Source: Sulfitobacter sp. S223 (lineage in GTDB: Bacteria; Pseudomonadota; Alphaproteobacteria; Rhodobacterales; Rhodobacteraceae). Taken from it: DNA of 64,000 nucleotides. Shown piece after piece: positions 1-7,369 of the stretch. Positions within the stretch are counted from its first letter, which is position 1; the number at the start of each line of letters is the position of its first letter. The translations under genes and the position numbers were made by a program. The stretch spans positions 3,348,001-3,412,000 of the forward strand of contig NZ_CP083560.1 of the NCBI RefSeq assembly GCF_025143825.1. Direction: 5' to 3'. The notes under the pieces were generated by a model that was not told the DNA's origin, made no database searches, and saw nothing but the letters and a program-made list of their open reading frames with translations.

Positions 1-458
1 AGAATGGGGATCGTCTGGCTGACGATCGCCCAAGGCATGACAGACCGATCCATAACGCGGCTATAAACAATGCCGACAGCCAGCAGAATGCCCAAGCCGG
101 TTCCGATTGCAAAGCCCAGCAAGGTCGGCGCCAACGTCACCCAACCATGGTAGACCAGCGACCGCTTCGATGTCACTTTCTTGGCAAAGATCGTATCAAA
201 CATCTCGCCTGCAACCTGCTGTGGGCTGGGCAGGCGCGGACGTTTGAACTGATATGTCAGTGGAATCAGATCAGGATTGCGCAGGGCAAGCCCTATACCG
301 CCAATCTCTTGGCGCACTGCGGGGGTATCAGGCTCAACAAGCATCCCTTCCCGCTGTGCCTGATCGGCAACCAGATGCATATTCATCGGGATCACCGCCA
401 GCAACCAGAACCCTAGAATCGCGACAACGACAGTAAGAACAGGGATAACAGACTTCAT
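1..458 (-). CDS. ABC transporter permease, partial (SsuC/TauC type)
   Basis: This is the N-terminal part (about 152 residues) of an inner-membrane permease; the rest lies beyond the left edge. Reading back from the ATG at 458 gives one membrane segment near residues 5-27, a periplasmic-looking stretch of about 70 residues, then a second hydrophobic segment that begins the BPD_transp region. It follows the ATPase gene at 537-1322 with a 78-base gap on the same strand, so the two form one importer. Because it lies downstream of dihydropyrimidinase, a pyrimidine or hydantoin-type substrate is the likeliest cargo. That is an inference from context; the visible sequence does not define the substrate. 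Confidence 0.8.
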   Translation of the reverse strand, partial: MKSVIPVLTVVVAILGFWLLAVIPMNMHLVADQAQREGMLVEPDTPAVRQEIGGIGLALRNPDLIPLTYQFKRPRLPSPQQVAGEMFDTIFAKKVTSKRSLVYHGWVTLAPTLLGFAIGTGLGILLAVGIVYSRVMDRSVMPWAIVSQTIPI

Positions 459-536
459 ACTGCCCCCCAGACAAACCCGCGGGATGGCGGGCGGGACGTC
501 GTCACAGACGCGTGCCGAACGAGATCTGCAATGATA

Positions 537-1322
537 TCACTCATCCGCATGCCCTGCCCGCAATCCTTCACGCACACGGTGTGCAATCGCCAGAAACTCC
601 GGCGTCTCCCGAATTTCCAAAGGCCGCTCTTTCGGCAGAGTGCTTTCAATCACATCCGTAATCCGACCCGGTCGTGGGCTCATGACTACAATCTTGGTGC
701 TCAGATAGACCGCTTCAGGGATTGAGTGGGTGACAAAAGCAATCGTCTTTTCCGTCCGTTCCCACAACTTCAAAAGCTGCTCGTTCAAATGGTCACGAAC
801 AATTTCGTCCAAGGCACCGAACGGCTCATCCATCAAAAGCAGATCTGCGTTAAACGATAGCGCCCGCGCAATGCTTGCCCGCTGCTGCATGCCGCCCGAC
901 AGCTGCCAGGGAAACTTGTTCTCGAATCCTGAAAGCTCGACCAGCTCCAGCACCCGCGCAACCCGATCTGCATGCTCGGCCTTTGGTACACCCATGATCT
1001 CTAATGGCAGCCGGATGTTCCCGCCAATGGTGCGCCACGGGTACAATCCCGCCCCCTGAAACACATAGCCATAGGCACGTGCTTCTCGGGCTGCGCGTGG
1101 TGACACACCATTCACGGTAATCTCGCCGCCAGTTGGCTGTTCCAAATCGGCCATCACCCGCAGAAAAGTTGTTTTCCCACAACCCGATGGCCCAATAAAG
1201 CTGACGAAATCGCCTTGTTTGATGTCAAGATCCACACCCTGAAGCGCGTGGACAGGTCCGTCGTTGGTCTGGAAGGTCAAATCCAAACCACGCGCACTTA
1301 TTACATTTTGCAGATCACTCAC
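537..1322 (-). CDS. ABC transporter ATP-binding protein (SsuB/TauB family)
   Basis: This 261-aa cytoplasmic ATPase powers the importer whose permease follows. It shows a Walker A motif GPSGCGKT near residue 44, a signature LSGGMQQR near 142, Walker B LLLMDEPFGALD, and the switch histidine in FVTHS. Length and motif spacing match the nitrate/sulfonate/taurine branch of importers, which also serves pyrimidine precursors and hydantoins. It starts 29 bases after the dihydropyrimidinase stop, so it is probably the fourth gene of the operon that begins at 4312. A periplasmic binding protein is not seen in the window and may lie beyond the left edge. Confidence 0.9.
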   Translation of the reverse strand: MSDLQNVISARGLDLTFQTNDGPVHALQGVDLDIKQGDFVSFIGPSGCGKTTFLRVMADLEQPTGGEITVNGVSPRAAREARAYGYVFQGAGLYPWRTIGGNIRLPLEIMGVPKAEHADRVARVLELVELSGFENKFPWQLSGGMQQRASIARALSFNADLLLMDEPFGALDEIVRDHLNEQLLKLWERTEKTIAFVTHSIPEAVYLSTKIVVMSPRPGRITDVIESTLPKERPLEIRETPEFLAIAHRVREGLRAGHADE

Positions 1323-1351
1323 AAAAATTTTCCCGTATTCCTGCTAAACAC

Positions 1352-2812
1352 TCAAATCCCCGCCGGAATATTCAATGGATCGCGTTTGATCATCTTCGGC
1401 GCATTCAGCTCTTTCCATTTGCTCAACGCAACGTTGCTACTTGGAAAGGCAGGACGCGGGACAAACCGGCCACGTCCGGGATTGGGCTGCGAATTCTGGC
1501 CCCATGCCCAGATCACCTCGCCACGGCTCAGCGTATACCGACTCTGCGCGCGCACTTCAAAGCCCTCAAAGACATTGTAGTCCAAGACAGAATGATGGTT
1601 TGCAGGCGAAATCGTCTTGGTAATCTTCGGATCCCACACAACGATATCCGCATCAGCACCCTCTACGATGGCGCCCTTCCGAGGATAGATGTTCAAAATC
1701 TTTGCCACGTTCGTACTGGTCGCCGCAACAAACTCATTCATGGTCAGACGGCCTGTCTCAACGCCTTCGGTCCAAAGAACGGCAAGCCGCTCTTCCAATC
1801 CGTTCGATCCATTCGGGATGATCCGGAAATCATCTCGACCCGCACGTTTTTGCTCGGTTGAGAAAGCAGCATGGTCGGTTGCGACCACTTGCAAGCTTCC
1901 TGCCTGCAAGCCCGCCCAGAGACTATCCTGATGATCCTTCGAGCGGAAAGGCGGCGACATGACCCGCCGGGCAGCATGATCCCAGTCTTTGTTGAAATAT
2001 TCACTTTCGTCCAACGTCAAAAACTGGATCAGCGGCTCACCATAAACACGCATCCCTTTTTGGCGTGCACGGCGGATGGCTTCGTGGGTCTGTTCACACG
2101 ACACATGCACGATATACAATGGAACACCCGCGGTGTCTGCGATGGTAATCGCGCGATTTGCGGCTTCCCCTTCCAACTCTGGAGGGCGGGAATAGGCATG
2201 GCCTTCAGGCCCTGTAATTCCCTCATCGAAATACTTTTGCTGAAGTTCGGCCACCAGATCACCGTTCTCCGCATGCACCATCGGTAGCGCACCCAGTTCG
2301 GCACAACGCTTGAAGGAGGCGAACATCTCATCGTCTTCAATCATCAACGCGCCCTTATATGCCATGAAGTGCTTGAACGAATTCACGCCCATGTCCACGG
2401 CATCTTTCATCTCGTTAAAGACATTCTCGTTCCAACCCGTGATAGCCATGTGGTAACCCACATCAGAGCAAATCTGCGGTGCGGACTTCCGGTGCCATTC
2501 ATTGATTGCATTCTTGATCGAGCCATCCTCACCCGGAAGGCAGAAATCAACAATCATCGTGGTCCCGCCCACGGCAGCCGCCCAAGTGCCGCTTTCAAAC
2601 GTTTCGGCGGCGGTTGTACCCATAAACGGCATCTCCAGATGCGTATGCGGGTCAATCCCGCCAGGGATTACATAGGCCCCCTCCGCGTCAATGTACTCGT
2701 CACCGATCAGATCCTCGCCAATGCGAACGATCTTCTCGCCCTCGATCAGCACATCCGCCTTCCACGTCCGGTCCGCCGTGACGACCGTGCCACCTTTAAT
2801 TACTTTGGTCAT
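1352..2812 (-). CDS. hydA: Dihydropyrimidinase (hydantoinase)
   Basis: This 486-aa amidohydrolase opens dihydrouracil or dihydrothymine to the N-carbamoyl beta-amino acid, step two of reductive pyrimidine breakdown. It has the metal-binding HTH at residues 56-58, the lysine expected to be carboxylated in FMAYK near 153, HAEN for a further metal ligand, and ATDHAAF with the catalytic Asp. An upstream in-frame ATG at 2929 exists, but the start at 2812 is preceded by a good GGAAGG ribosome site and fits the family N-terminus. It lies between the small membrane protein and the ABC ATPase, all on one strand. D-hydantoinase activity cannot be excluded. Confidence 0.93.
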   Translation of the reverse strand: MTKVIKGGTVVTADRTWKADVLIEGEKIVRIGEDLIGDEYIDAEGAYVIPGGIDPHTHLEMPFMGTTAAETFESGTWAAAVGGTTMIVDFCLPGEDGSIKNAINEWHRKSAPQICSDVGYHMAITGWNENVFNEMKDAVDMGVNSFKHFMAYKGALMIEDDEMFASFKRCAELGALPMVHAENGDLVAELQQKYFDEGITGPEGHAYSRPPELEGEAANRAITIADTAGVPLYIVHVSCEQTHEAIRRARQKGMRVYGEPLIQFLTLDESEYFNKDWDHAARRVMSPPFRSKDHQDSLWAGLQAGSLQVVATDHAAFSTEQKRAGRDDFRIIPNGSNGLEERLAVLWTEGVETGRLTMNEFVAATSTNVAKILNIYPRKGAIVEGADADIVVWDPKITKTISPANHHSVLDYNVFEGFEVRAQSRYTLSRGEVIWAWGQNSQPNPGRGRFVPRPAFPSSNVALSKWKELNAPKMIKRDPLNIPAGI

Positions 2813-2852
2813 GTGTTTTCCTTCCCGAACCGCTTTCCATAATCTCGAATTA

Positions 2853-3056
2853 TTACACTGAGTTTGCCCATTGTATAAAATAATAGACGTATGTTCCGTA
2901 GTATCCGATGCCCGCTCCAAGACCTGCAAAGGAGATCACATAAAGTACCTTTTTCAAAAACGTTGTGGTCTTTGAGGCAATCACGAGTTGGACAAAGAGG
3001 GCCATGACAGCAAAACTGCCACCAACGATAAGCGCCCAAAAAGCCGGATTCTCCAC
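2853..3056 (-). CDS. Small two-helix membrane protein, unknown function
   Basis: This frame encodes 67 residues from a GTG at 3056, which lies five bases after the carbamoylase stop codon. A longer reading that overlaps the carbamoylase gene is possible, but its N-terminus is low-complexity (Gly/Cys/Ala). Two hydrophobic helices are visible, roughly residues 5-28 and 38-60, joined by a basic loop with KTTTFLKK. I recognise no family. Its position between carbamoylase and dihydropyrimidinase, on the same strand and in tight spacing, suggests a role in pyrimidine uptake or in anchoring the enzymes. That role is inferred from position only. Confidence 0.6.
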   Translation of the reverse strand: MENPAFWALIVGGSFAVMALFVQLVIASKTTTFLKKVLYVISFAGLGAGIGYYGTYVYYFIQWANSV

Positions 3057-3061
3057 TAATA

Positions 3062-4312
3062 TCAGGACACAATCTCCGCCGTCTCTACAACCGCATGCAG
3101 CAGCACATCCGCCCCCGCCATCGCCCATTCCTTGGTGATTTCTTCCGCCTCGTTATGCGAAAGCCCGTCCACACACGGACACATCACCATCGCTGTGGGT
3201 GCGACACGGTTGATCCAGCAGGCATCATGCCCCGCACCCGAAATCAGGTTCATGTGGGAATACCCCAGCCGCTCCGCCGCATTGCGTACGGCTGTGACAC
3301 ATCCGTCGTCGAATGCCACTGGATCAAATCCGCCAACTTTCTCGAACTCGATGCCCAATCCCATGTCGTCAGCAATCTTTTGCCCCTCAACCCGCAGCCG
3401 CGCTTCCATATCCTCGATCACGCTCAAATCTGGTGACCGGAAATCAATGGTAAACACCACCTTGCCGGGGATCACATTGCGGGAGTTTGGATAGACATCA
3501 ATATGTCCGGCTGCACCCACGGCGTGGGGTGCATGCGACCATGCAATCTCGTCTACTTTCTCAAGAATACGTGCCATGCCAAGCCCGGCGTTTTTGCGCA
3601 TCGGCATCGGGGTGGAACCGGTATGACTGTCTTTTCCCGTCACAGTTACCTGCGTCCAGGAAAGCCCCTGTCCGTGCGTCACAACACCAACATCTTTACC
3701 TTCCGCCTCTAGGATGGGCCCCTGTTCAATGTGCAGCTCGAAGAAGGCATGCATCTTGCGCGCCCCCACTTCTTCTTCACCTCGCCAACCGATCCGCTTC
3801 AACTCATCACCAAAGGTTTTGCCTTCTGCGTCCTCCCGGGCATATGCCCAATCTTGCGTGTGGATGCCCGCAAATACACCAGAGGAAAGCATCGCAGGCG
3901 CGTAGCGTGTGCCTTCTTCGTTGGTGAAATTGGTCACCACAATCGGATGCTTTGTTTTTACGTTGAGATCGTTCAGCGTACGGAGAACTTCAAGACCGCC
4001 CAGAACGCCCAGAACCCCGTCATATTTACCGCCCGTCGGTTGCGTATCGAGGTGACTTCCCACATAGACCGGCAAAGCATTAGGATCGGTGCCTTCACGA
4101 AGTGCAAACATGTTGCCCATCTGGTCCAGACCCATGGTGCAGCCAGCAGCCTCACACCAGCGTTGAAACAACGCGCGTCCTTCACCGTCTTCGTCGGTCA
4201 GGGTCTGGCGGTTATTGCCCCCCGCGATCCCGGGTCCGATCTGTGCCATCTCCATCAAACTGTCCCACAAACGGTCTGGATTGATTTTGAGGTTCTGTCC
4301 GGGCGCTGGCAT
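3062..4312 (-). CDS. M20 Zn amidohydrolase: N-carbamoyl amino acid hydrolase / beta-ureidopropionase
   Basis: The 416-aa protein should hydrolyse N-carbamoyl-beta-alanine (or N-carbamoyl amino acids) to the amino acid, CO2 and ammonia, the last step of reductive pyrimidine degradation. Zinc ligands and catalytic residues of the M20 allantoate/carbamoylase group are present: GSHLDT at 86-91 with the metal histidine, KYDG at 96-99 with the bridging Asp, NEEGTRY at 131-137, HIEQGP near 195 and SGAGHDA near 370. A TAGGAG ribosome site precedes the ATG. It is the first gene of the leftward operon and starts 50 bases from a perfect RutR-type palindrome. Allantoate amidohydrolase is the main alternative, but no allantoin genes are nearby. 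Confidence 0.88.
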   Translation of the reverse strand: MPAPGQNLKINPDRLWDSLMEMAQIGPGIAGGNNRQTLTDEDGEGRALFQRWCEAAGCTMGLDQMGNMFALREGTDPNALPVYVGSHLDTQPTGGKYDGVLGVLGGLEVLRTLNDLNVKTKHPIVVTNFTNEEGTRYAPAMLSSGVFAGIHTQDWAYAREDAEGKTFGDELKRIGWRGEEEVGARKMHAFFELHIEQGPILEAEGKDVGVVTHGQGLSWTQVTVTGKDSHTGSTPMPMRKNAGLGMARILEKVDEIAWSHAPHAVGAAGHIDVYPNSRNVIPGKVVFTIDFRSPDLSVIEDMEARLRVEGQKIADDMGLGIEFEKVGGFDPVAFDDGCVTAVRNAAERLGYSHMNLISGAGHDACWINRVAPTAMVMCPCVDGLSHNEAEEITKEWAMAGADVLLHAVVETAEIVS

Positions 4313-4361
4313 TGCGGGCTCCTATCTGTCTTAATGAGATCTGCTAACAAGCGATCAATTT

Positions 4362-4377
4362 TTTACCAATTGGTAAA
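4362..4377. promoter_or_regulatory. RutR-type operator (perfect 16-bp palindrome)
   Basis: The sequence TTTACCAATTGGTAAA is a perfect inverted repeat and closely resembles the known E. coli RutR box (TTGACCA-N2-TGGTCAA core). It lies in the divergent space between the carbamoylase gene (start 4312) and the TetR gene (start 4480). On the minus strand a TTGATC/CATTAA-like pair spaced 16 bases follows it, so the operator would lie just upstream of that possible promoter. A second copy with 14 of 16 identical bases lies before preT. Confidence 0.75.
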
Positions 4378-4479
4378 CTGACGATTGCGCCTGACTTCAT
4401 TCCTGTCAAGAACTGCTTTAAAAAGAGACAAAGAGCGCCTGATTATCTGCCCATTTTTCCAGCACATGCGGAGACGCCC

Positions 4480-5100
4480 GTGAAAAACGCCACTGCAAAA
4501 AAGCCAAGCCGCATCCAAACACGCAACCGGCGACTGATTCTTGACTCCGCTCTGGAAGTGTTTTCCCGCGACGGATTTGGCGGTGCCACTCTTGACGCCA
4601 TCGCGAAAGGCGCGGGCCTCAGCAAGCCCAACGTGCTATATTATTTCGAAGGCAAAACTGAAATCTATGTGACCCTGCTGAGCCAGCTTCTGGAAACGTG
4701 GCTTGACCCGTTAGTAGAACTTGACCCACAAGGTGACCCTGTCGAAGAATTGCTCGGTTATGTGCGCCACAAACTCGACATGGCACTGGAACTTCCCGCC
4801 GAAAGCAAGCTTTTTGCCGGTGAGATTCTACAAGGCGCGCCTTCGATAGCGGACTATCTCAAGAATGATCTCAAACCCTTATTTGATAAGAAATGCAGCA
4901 TCATTCAGGACTGGATTGCGCAGGGAAAACTTGCAGACGTGGACCCCGCGCATCTGATGTTTTCTATCTGGTCGACCACACAACACTATGCGGACTTCGG
5001 AGCCCAAATCAGTGTTCTGCTGAGCGAAGAAGACCCCGCAGCAAGGGCCCATCAACATCTTGAACAGATGTTCCGCCGATTGCTGGCACCCGTTAACTAA
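4480..5100 (+). CDS. TetR-family regulator, RutR-like (pyrimidine catabolism)
   Basis: This 206-aa DNA-binding protein has an N-terminal TetR helix-turn-helix at about residues 20-65 with GGATLDAIAKGAGLSKPN and LYYFEGKTEIY. The HTH resembles E. coli RutR, as do the C-terminal segments LPAESKLFAGEILQGAP and WSTTQHYADF. RutR is known to bind uracil or thymine and to release its operator. The gene is divergent from the catabolic operon, with a RutR-type palindrome between them. In E. coli the target is the Rut pathway; here the linked genes encode the reductive pathway. I infer that it is the local repressor or sensor of both pyrimidine operons. Confidence 0.85.
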   Translation: MKNATAKKPSRIQTRNRRLILDSALEVFSRDGFGGATLDAIAKGAGLSKPNVLYYFEGKTEIYVTLLSQLLETWLDPLVELDPQGDPVEELLGYVRHKLDMALELPAESKLFAGEILQGAPSIADYLKNDLKPLFDKKCSIIQDWIAQGKLADVDPAHLMFSIWSTTQHYADFGAQISVLLSEEDPAARAHQHLEQMFRRLLAPVN

Positions 5101-5120
5101 AAAGTAAAATTTCCCTGAGA

Positions 5121-5158
5121 ATTAAGGATGCGTTAAGGTCTCGGAATGAATCCTTAAT
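5121..5158. other. Inverted repeat with 9-bp arms
   Basis: ATTAAGGAT at 5121-5129 is the exact reverse complement of ATCCTTAAT at 5150-5158, with 20 bases between. It begins 21 bases after the TetR stop codon. It may act as a weak terminator stem or as a dyad operator for the gene starting at 5196. No T-run follows. Confidence 0.4.
5122..5136. promoter_or_regulatory. CtrA-like box, TTAA-N7-TTAA
   Basis: TTAAGGATGCGTTAA has two TTAA half-sites exactly seven bases apart, the consensus of the alphaproteobacterial cell-cycle and motility regulator CtrA. It lies 60 bases before the ATG of the 153-aa orphan gene. The first half also belongs to a 9-bp inverted repeat (5121-5129 with 5150-5158), so the site could instead be a terminator stem after the TetR gene. 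Confidence 0.45.
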
Positions 5159-5195
5159 GCGGGTGGCGGGCTACTTTTGCAAAAAGGGGCCAGTC

Positions 5196-5657
5196 ATGGC
5201 GTTGAATATATCTGTAAACCTTATGAGCACTGTTTCTCCGCCGAAGCAGGCACAAAGCACGGCCAACATCGCCGCCGCTGGAGCCGACGTGAACGCAATT
5301 CAGCCTGCTGGCGCATCGGCGGACACGCGCGGCGCATCTACCGGAAGTGGCGCGGATACAGGCCACGGAAGCGCATACCAAAGATCCGCCAAACGGCAGC
5401 CAGATAGCGCGGAACCGAAGTCAGTGATCCGTGCTCAGGCACAAGCAGATGCCGACAGTCGAACATCTGCCGCGAGAGAAATGGATATCGCCCGGAACAA
5501 AGCATTGATTGATGGGATCGCGGCGACACATACACCTGTTGATGAACTGTCAGAACGCCAGAACAAGGTGGACCGTTATGCTCCACCTGATCCGTTGCCC
5601 ACAGCACCAATCCTCAAAACTCCGGCACCGAAACCAGTCTGGACAGTACCCGAATAA
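5196..5657 (+). CDS. Ala/Pro-rich probable disordered protein, unknown function
   Basis: The frame encodes 153 residues from the ATG at 5196, which has an AAAAGGGG ribosome site; an earlier in-frame ATG at 5157 has none. The first half is rich in Ala, Gly, Ser, Thr and Asp with no hydrophobic core. A charged, probably helical stretch follows (about residues 85-125), and the C-terminus is Pro-rich, ending PKPVWTVPE. No signal peptide or membrane helix is visible and I recognise no family. It is convergent with preA (6-base gap) and follows a CtrA-like box, so it may belong to a cell-cycle or motility regulon rather than to pyrimidine metabolism. Confidence 0.6.
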   Translation: MALNISVNLMSTVSPPKQAQSTANIAAAGADVNAIQPAGASADTRGASTGSGADTGHGSAYQRSAKRQPDSAEPKSVIRAQAQADADSRTSAAREMDIARNKALIDGIAATHTPVDELSERQNKVDRYAPPDPLPTAPILKTPAPKPVWTVPE

Positions 5658-5663
5658 CAACGC

Positions 5664-6968
5664 CTATTCTGCAGCCGTCGCCGAAGGGTTGTTAGGGTGC
5701 ATTGTCCAGTTTGCATACGTATCGTCGACCACTTTGCCAGTTCGGGGATCGGTCGCCCCTGCTGCCATCGGCACCATGGAGATACAGTTATCGACCGGAC
5801 AGACCTCGACGCAGAGATTACAGGCGACGCATTCCTCGTCGATCACCGTAAAGGTGCGGTCCTCTGACATAGCGATCGCCTGATGCGAAGTATCTTCGCA
5901 GGCAGCAAAGCAGCGGCCACAGCTGATACAGTCGTCCTGATTGATAGACGCTTTGGCAACGTAATTAAGATTCAGATACTGCCAGTCAGTCGTGTTAGGC
6001 ACTGCCGCGCCCATAAAGTCCTGAATGGAAGTGTGACCTTTTTCGTCCATCCATTCGGACAGGCCACTGATCATTTCCTGAACAACTTTGAAACCATAAG
6101 TCATCGCTGCTGTGCAGACCTGCACATTGCCACAACCCAGTGTGATGTACTCTGCCGCATCGCGCCATGTGGTCACACCACCGATACCGCTGATCGGCAT
6201 GCCCGCTGTCGCAGGCGCGCGCGCGATCTCGCTGACCATGCTCAGCGCGATCGGCTTTACCGCAGGACCGCAATAGCCGCCATGTGTGCCCTTACCATCA
6301 ATGCTTGGGTGCGGGCTCATTGTGTCCAAATCGACAGCAACGATAGAGTTGATGGTGTTGATCAGGCTGACCGCATCTGCACCACCGCGCTTCGCAGCTT
6401 CAGCCGGTTTGCGCACGTCGGTGATGTTTGGTGTCAGCTTCACAATGACCGGCTTGGAATAATACTGTTTGCACCAGCGCGTCACCATTTCGATGTATTC
6501 AGGAACCTGCCCTACCGCTGCACCCATGCCGCGTTCCGACATTCCGTGCGGACAGCCAAAGTTAAGCTCAATCCCGTCAGCGCCAGTGGCCTCAACCTTA
6601 GGAAGAATGTCTTTCCACGCCTGTTCCTCACACGGGACCATGATACTCACGATAAGGGCACGGTCGGGGTAGTCAGCTTTGACGCGGGTAATCTCATCCA
6701 GATTGGTCTGCAAATCACGGTCGGTGATCAGCTCGATGTTATTAAGCCCCAGCACGCGCCGGTCAGCGCCGTGGATCACGCCGTAGCGCGGCCCGTTCAC
6801 GTTCACAACGGGCGGCCCTTCAGAGCCAAGTGTTTTCCAAACGACCCCGCCCCAGCCCGCTTCAAATGCGCGACGAACGTTGTATTCCTTATCCGTTGGT
6901 GGCGCAGAGGCCAGCCAGAAAGGGTTAGGGGATTTGATACCCAGAAAGTCAGTTGTCAGATCAGCCAT
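5664..6968 (-). CDS. preA: NAD-dependent dihydropyrimidine dehydrogenase subunit PreA
   Basis: This 434-aa FMN/Fe-S subunit carries the pyrimidine-reducing site that converts uracil or thymine to the 5,6-dihydro form. Residues 1-320 are a DHOD-like TIM barrel, with IELNFGCPHGMSERGMG near 133-149 and the FMN-phosphate loop GIGG at 261-264. Residues 345-392 are a two-cluster ferredoxin domain with Cys 347/350/353/357 and 380/383/386/390. It is the last gene of the preT-DUF1428-preA operon, 11 bases after the DUF1428 stop. Length and domain order match the family. Confidence 0.95.
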   Translation of the reverse strand: MADLTTDFLGIKSPNPFWLASAPPTDKEYNVRRAFEAGWGGVVWKTLGSEGPPVVNVNGPRYGVIHGADRRVLGLNNIELITDRDLQTNLDEITRVKADYPDRALIVSIMVPCEEQAWKDILPKVEATGADGIELNFGCPHGMSERGMGAAVGQVPEYIEMVTRWCKQYYSKPVIVKLTPNITDVRKPAEAAKRGGADAVSLINTINSIVAVDLDTMSPHPSIDGKGTHGGYCGPAVKPIALSMVSEIARAPATAGMPISGIGGVTTWRDAAEYITLGCGNVQVCTAAMTYGFKVVQEMISGLSEWMDEKGHTSIQDFMGAAVPNTTDWQYLNLNYVAKASINQDDCISCGRCFAACEDTSHQAIAMSEDRTFTVIDEECVACNLCVEVCPVDNCISMVPMAAGATDPRTGKVVDDTYANWTMHPNNPSATAAE

Positions 6969-6979
6969 GGGAGATGCTC

Positions 6980-7327
6980 CTACATATCCACGAGGGTTTC
7001 GAACCCGCCATAAATCATCCGCGCCGCATCGAACGGCAGCGCGCCCATTTCGGCCAAACGCGGATCGCGCATCGCCTTTTCTATATTCTCATCGCAAGTC
7101 GCCTTGTCCGGCCATTCCTGCCAGCCGGTCACAACCGTCTCACCCTCATTGGCAGCCACAGCCAGAGGAAAGGATGTCTTTTCTCCCGGCGGCACCGTTT
7201 CGCCCCACAGCTCGACCACGCGAAGCGCGCCGTGGGATTTGAAGATTTCCGCAGCCATCCGGCAATGCGCAAGGTAGGCGTCTTTTTGATCTGTCGGCAC
7301 AGCGGCAACAAAGCTCATTACATACAT
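6980..7327 (-). CDS. DUF1428 family protein
   Basis: The 115-aa soluble protein belongs to the DUF1428 (YbaA-like, dimeric ferredoxin-like fold) group. It begins MYVMSFVAAVPTDQKDAY and has the conserved SHGALRVVELWG and a C-terminal MIYGGFETLVD. The start at 7327 has a GGGGAG ribosome site ten bases upstream; the in-frame ATGs at 7357 and 7354 do not. It lies between preT and preA with gaps of 42 and 11 bases and must be co-transcribed with them. Its biochemical role is unknown. Context suggests a small accessory of pyrimidine reduction, which is inference. Confidence 0.85.
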   Translation of the reverse strand: MYVMSFVAAVPTDQKDAYLAHCRMAAEIFKSHGALRVVELWGETVPPGEKTSFPLAVAANEGETVVTGWQEWPDKATCDENIEKAMRDPRLAEMGALPFDAARMIYGGFETLVDM

Positions 7328-7369
7328 CGCTAAAGTCTCCCCTTTTGCAGACATCATAGCACAAAAAGA

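Noticed and set aside
2813..2929. Longer dihydropyrimidinase start adding 39 residues
   Set aside because: The extension overlaps the small membrane protein gene, has no ribosome site and does not fit the family N-terminus; the ATG at 2812 has GGAAGG.
5883..7013. 376-codon open frame on the plus strand, opposite preA
   Set aside because: It runs against preA, whose motifs and Cys clusters are clear. The antisense frame has no family motif and is a by-product of codon use.
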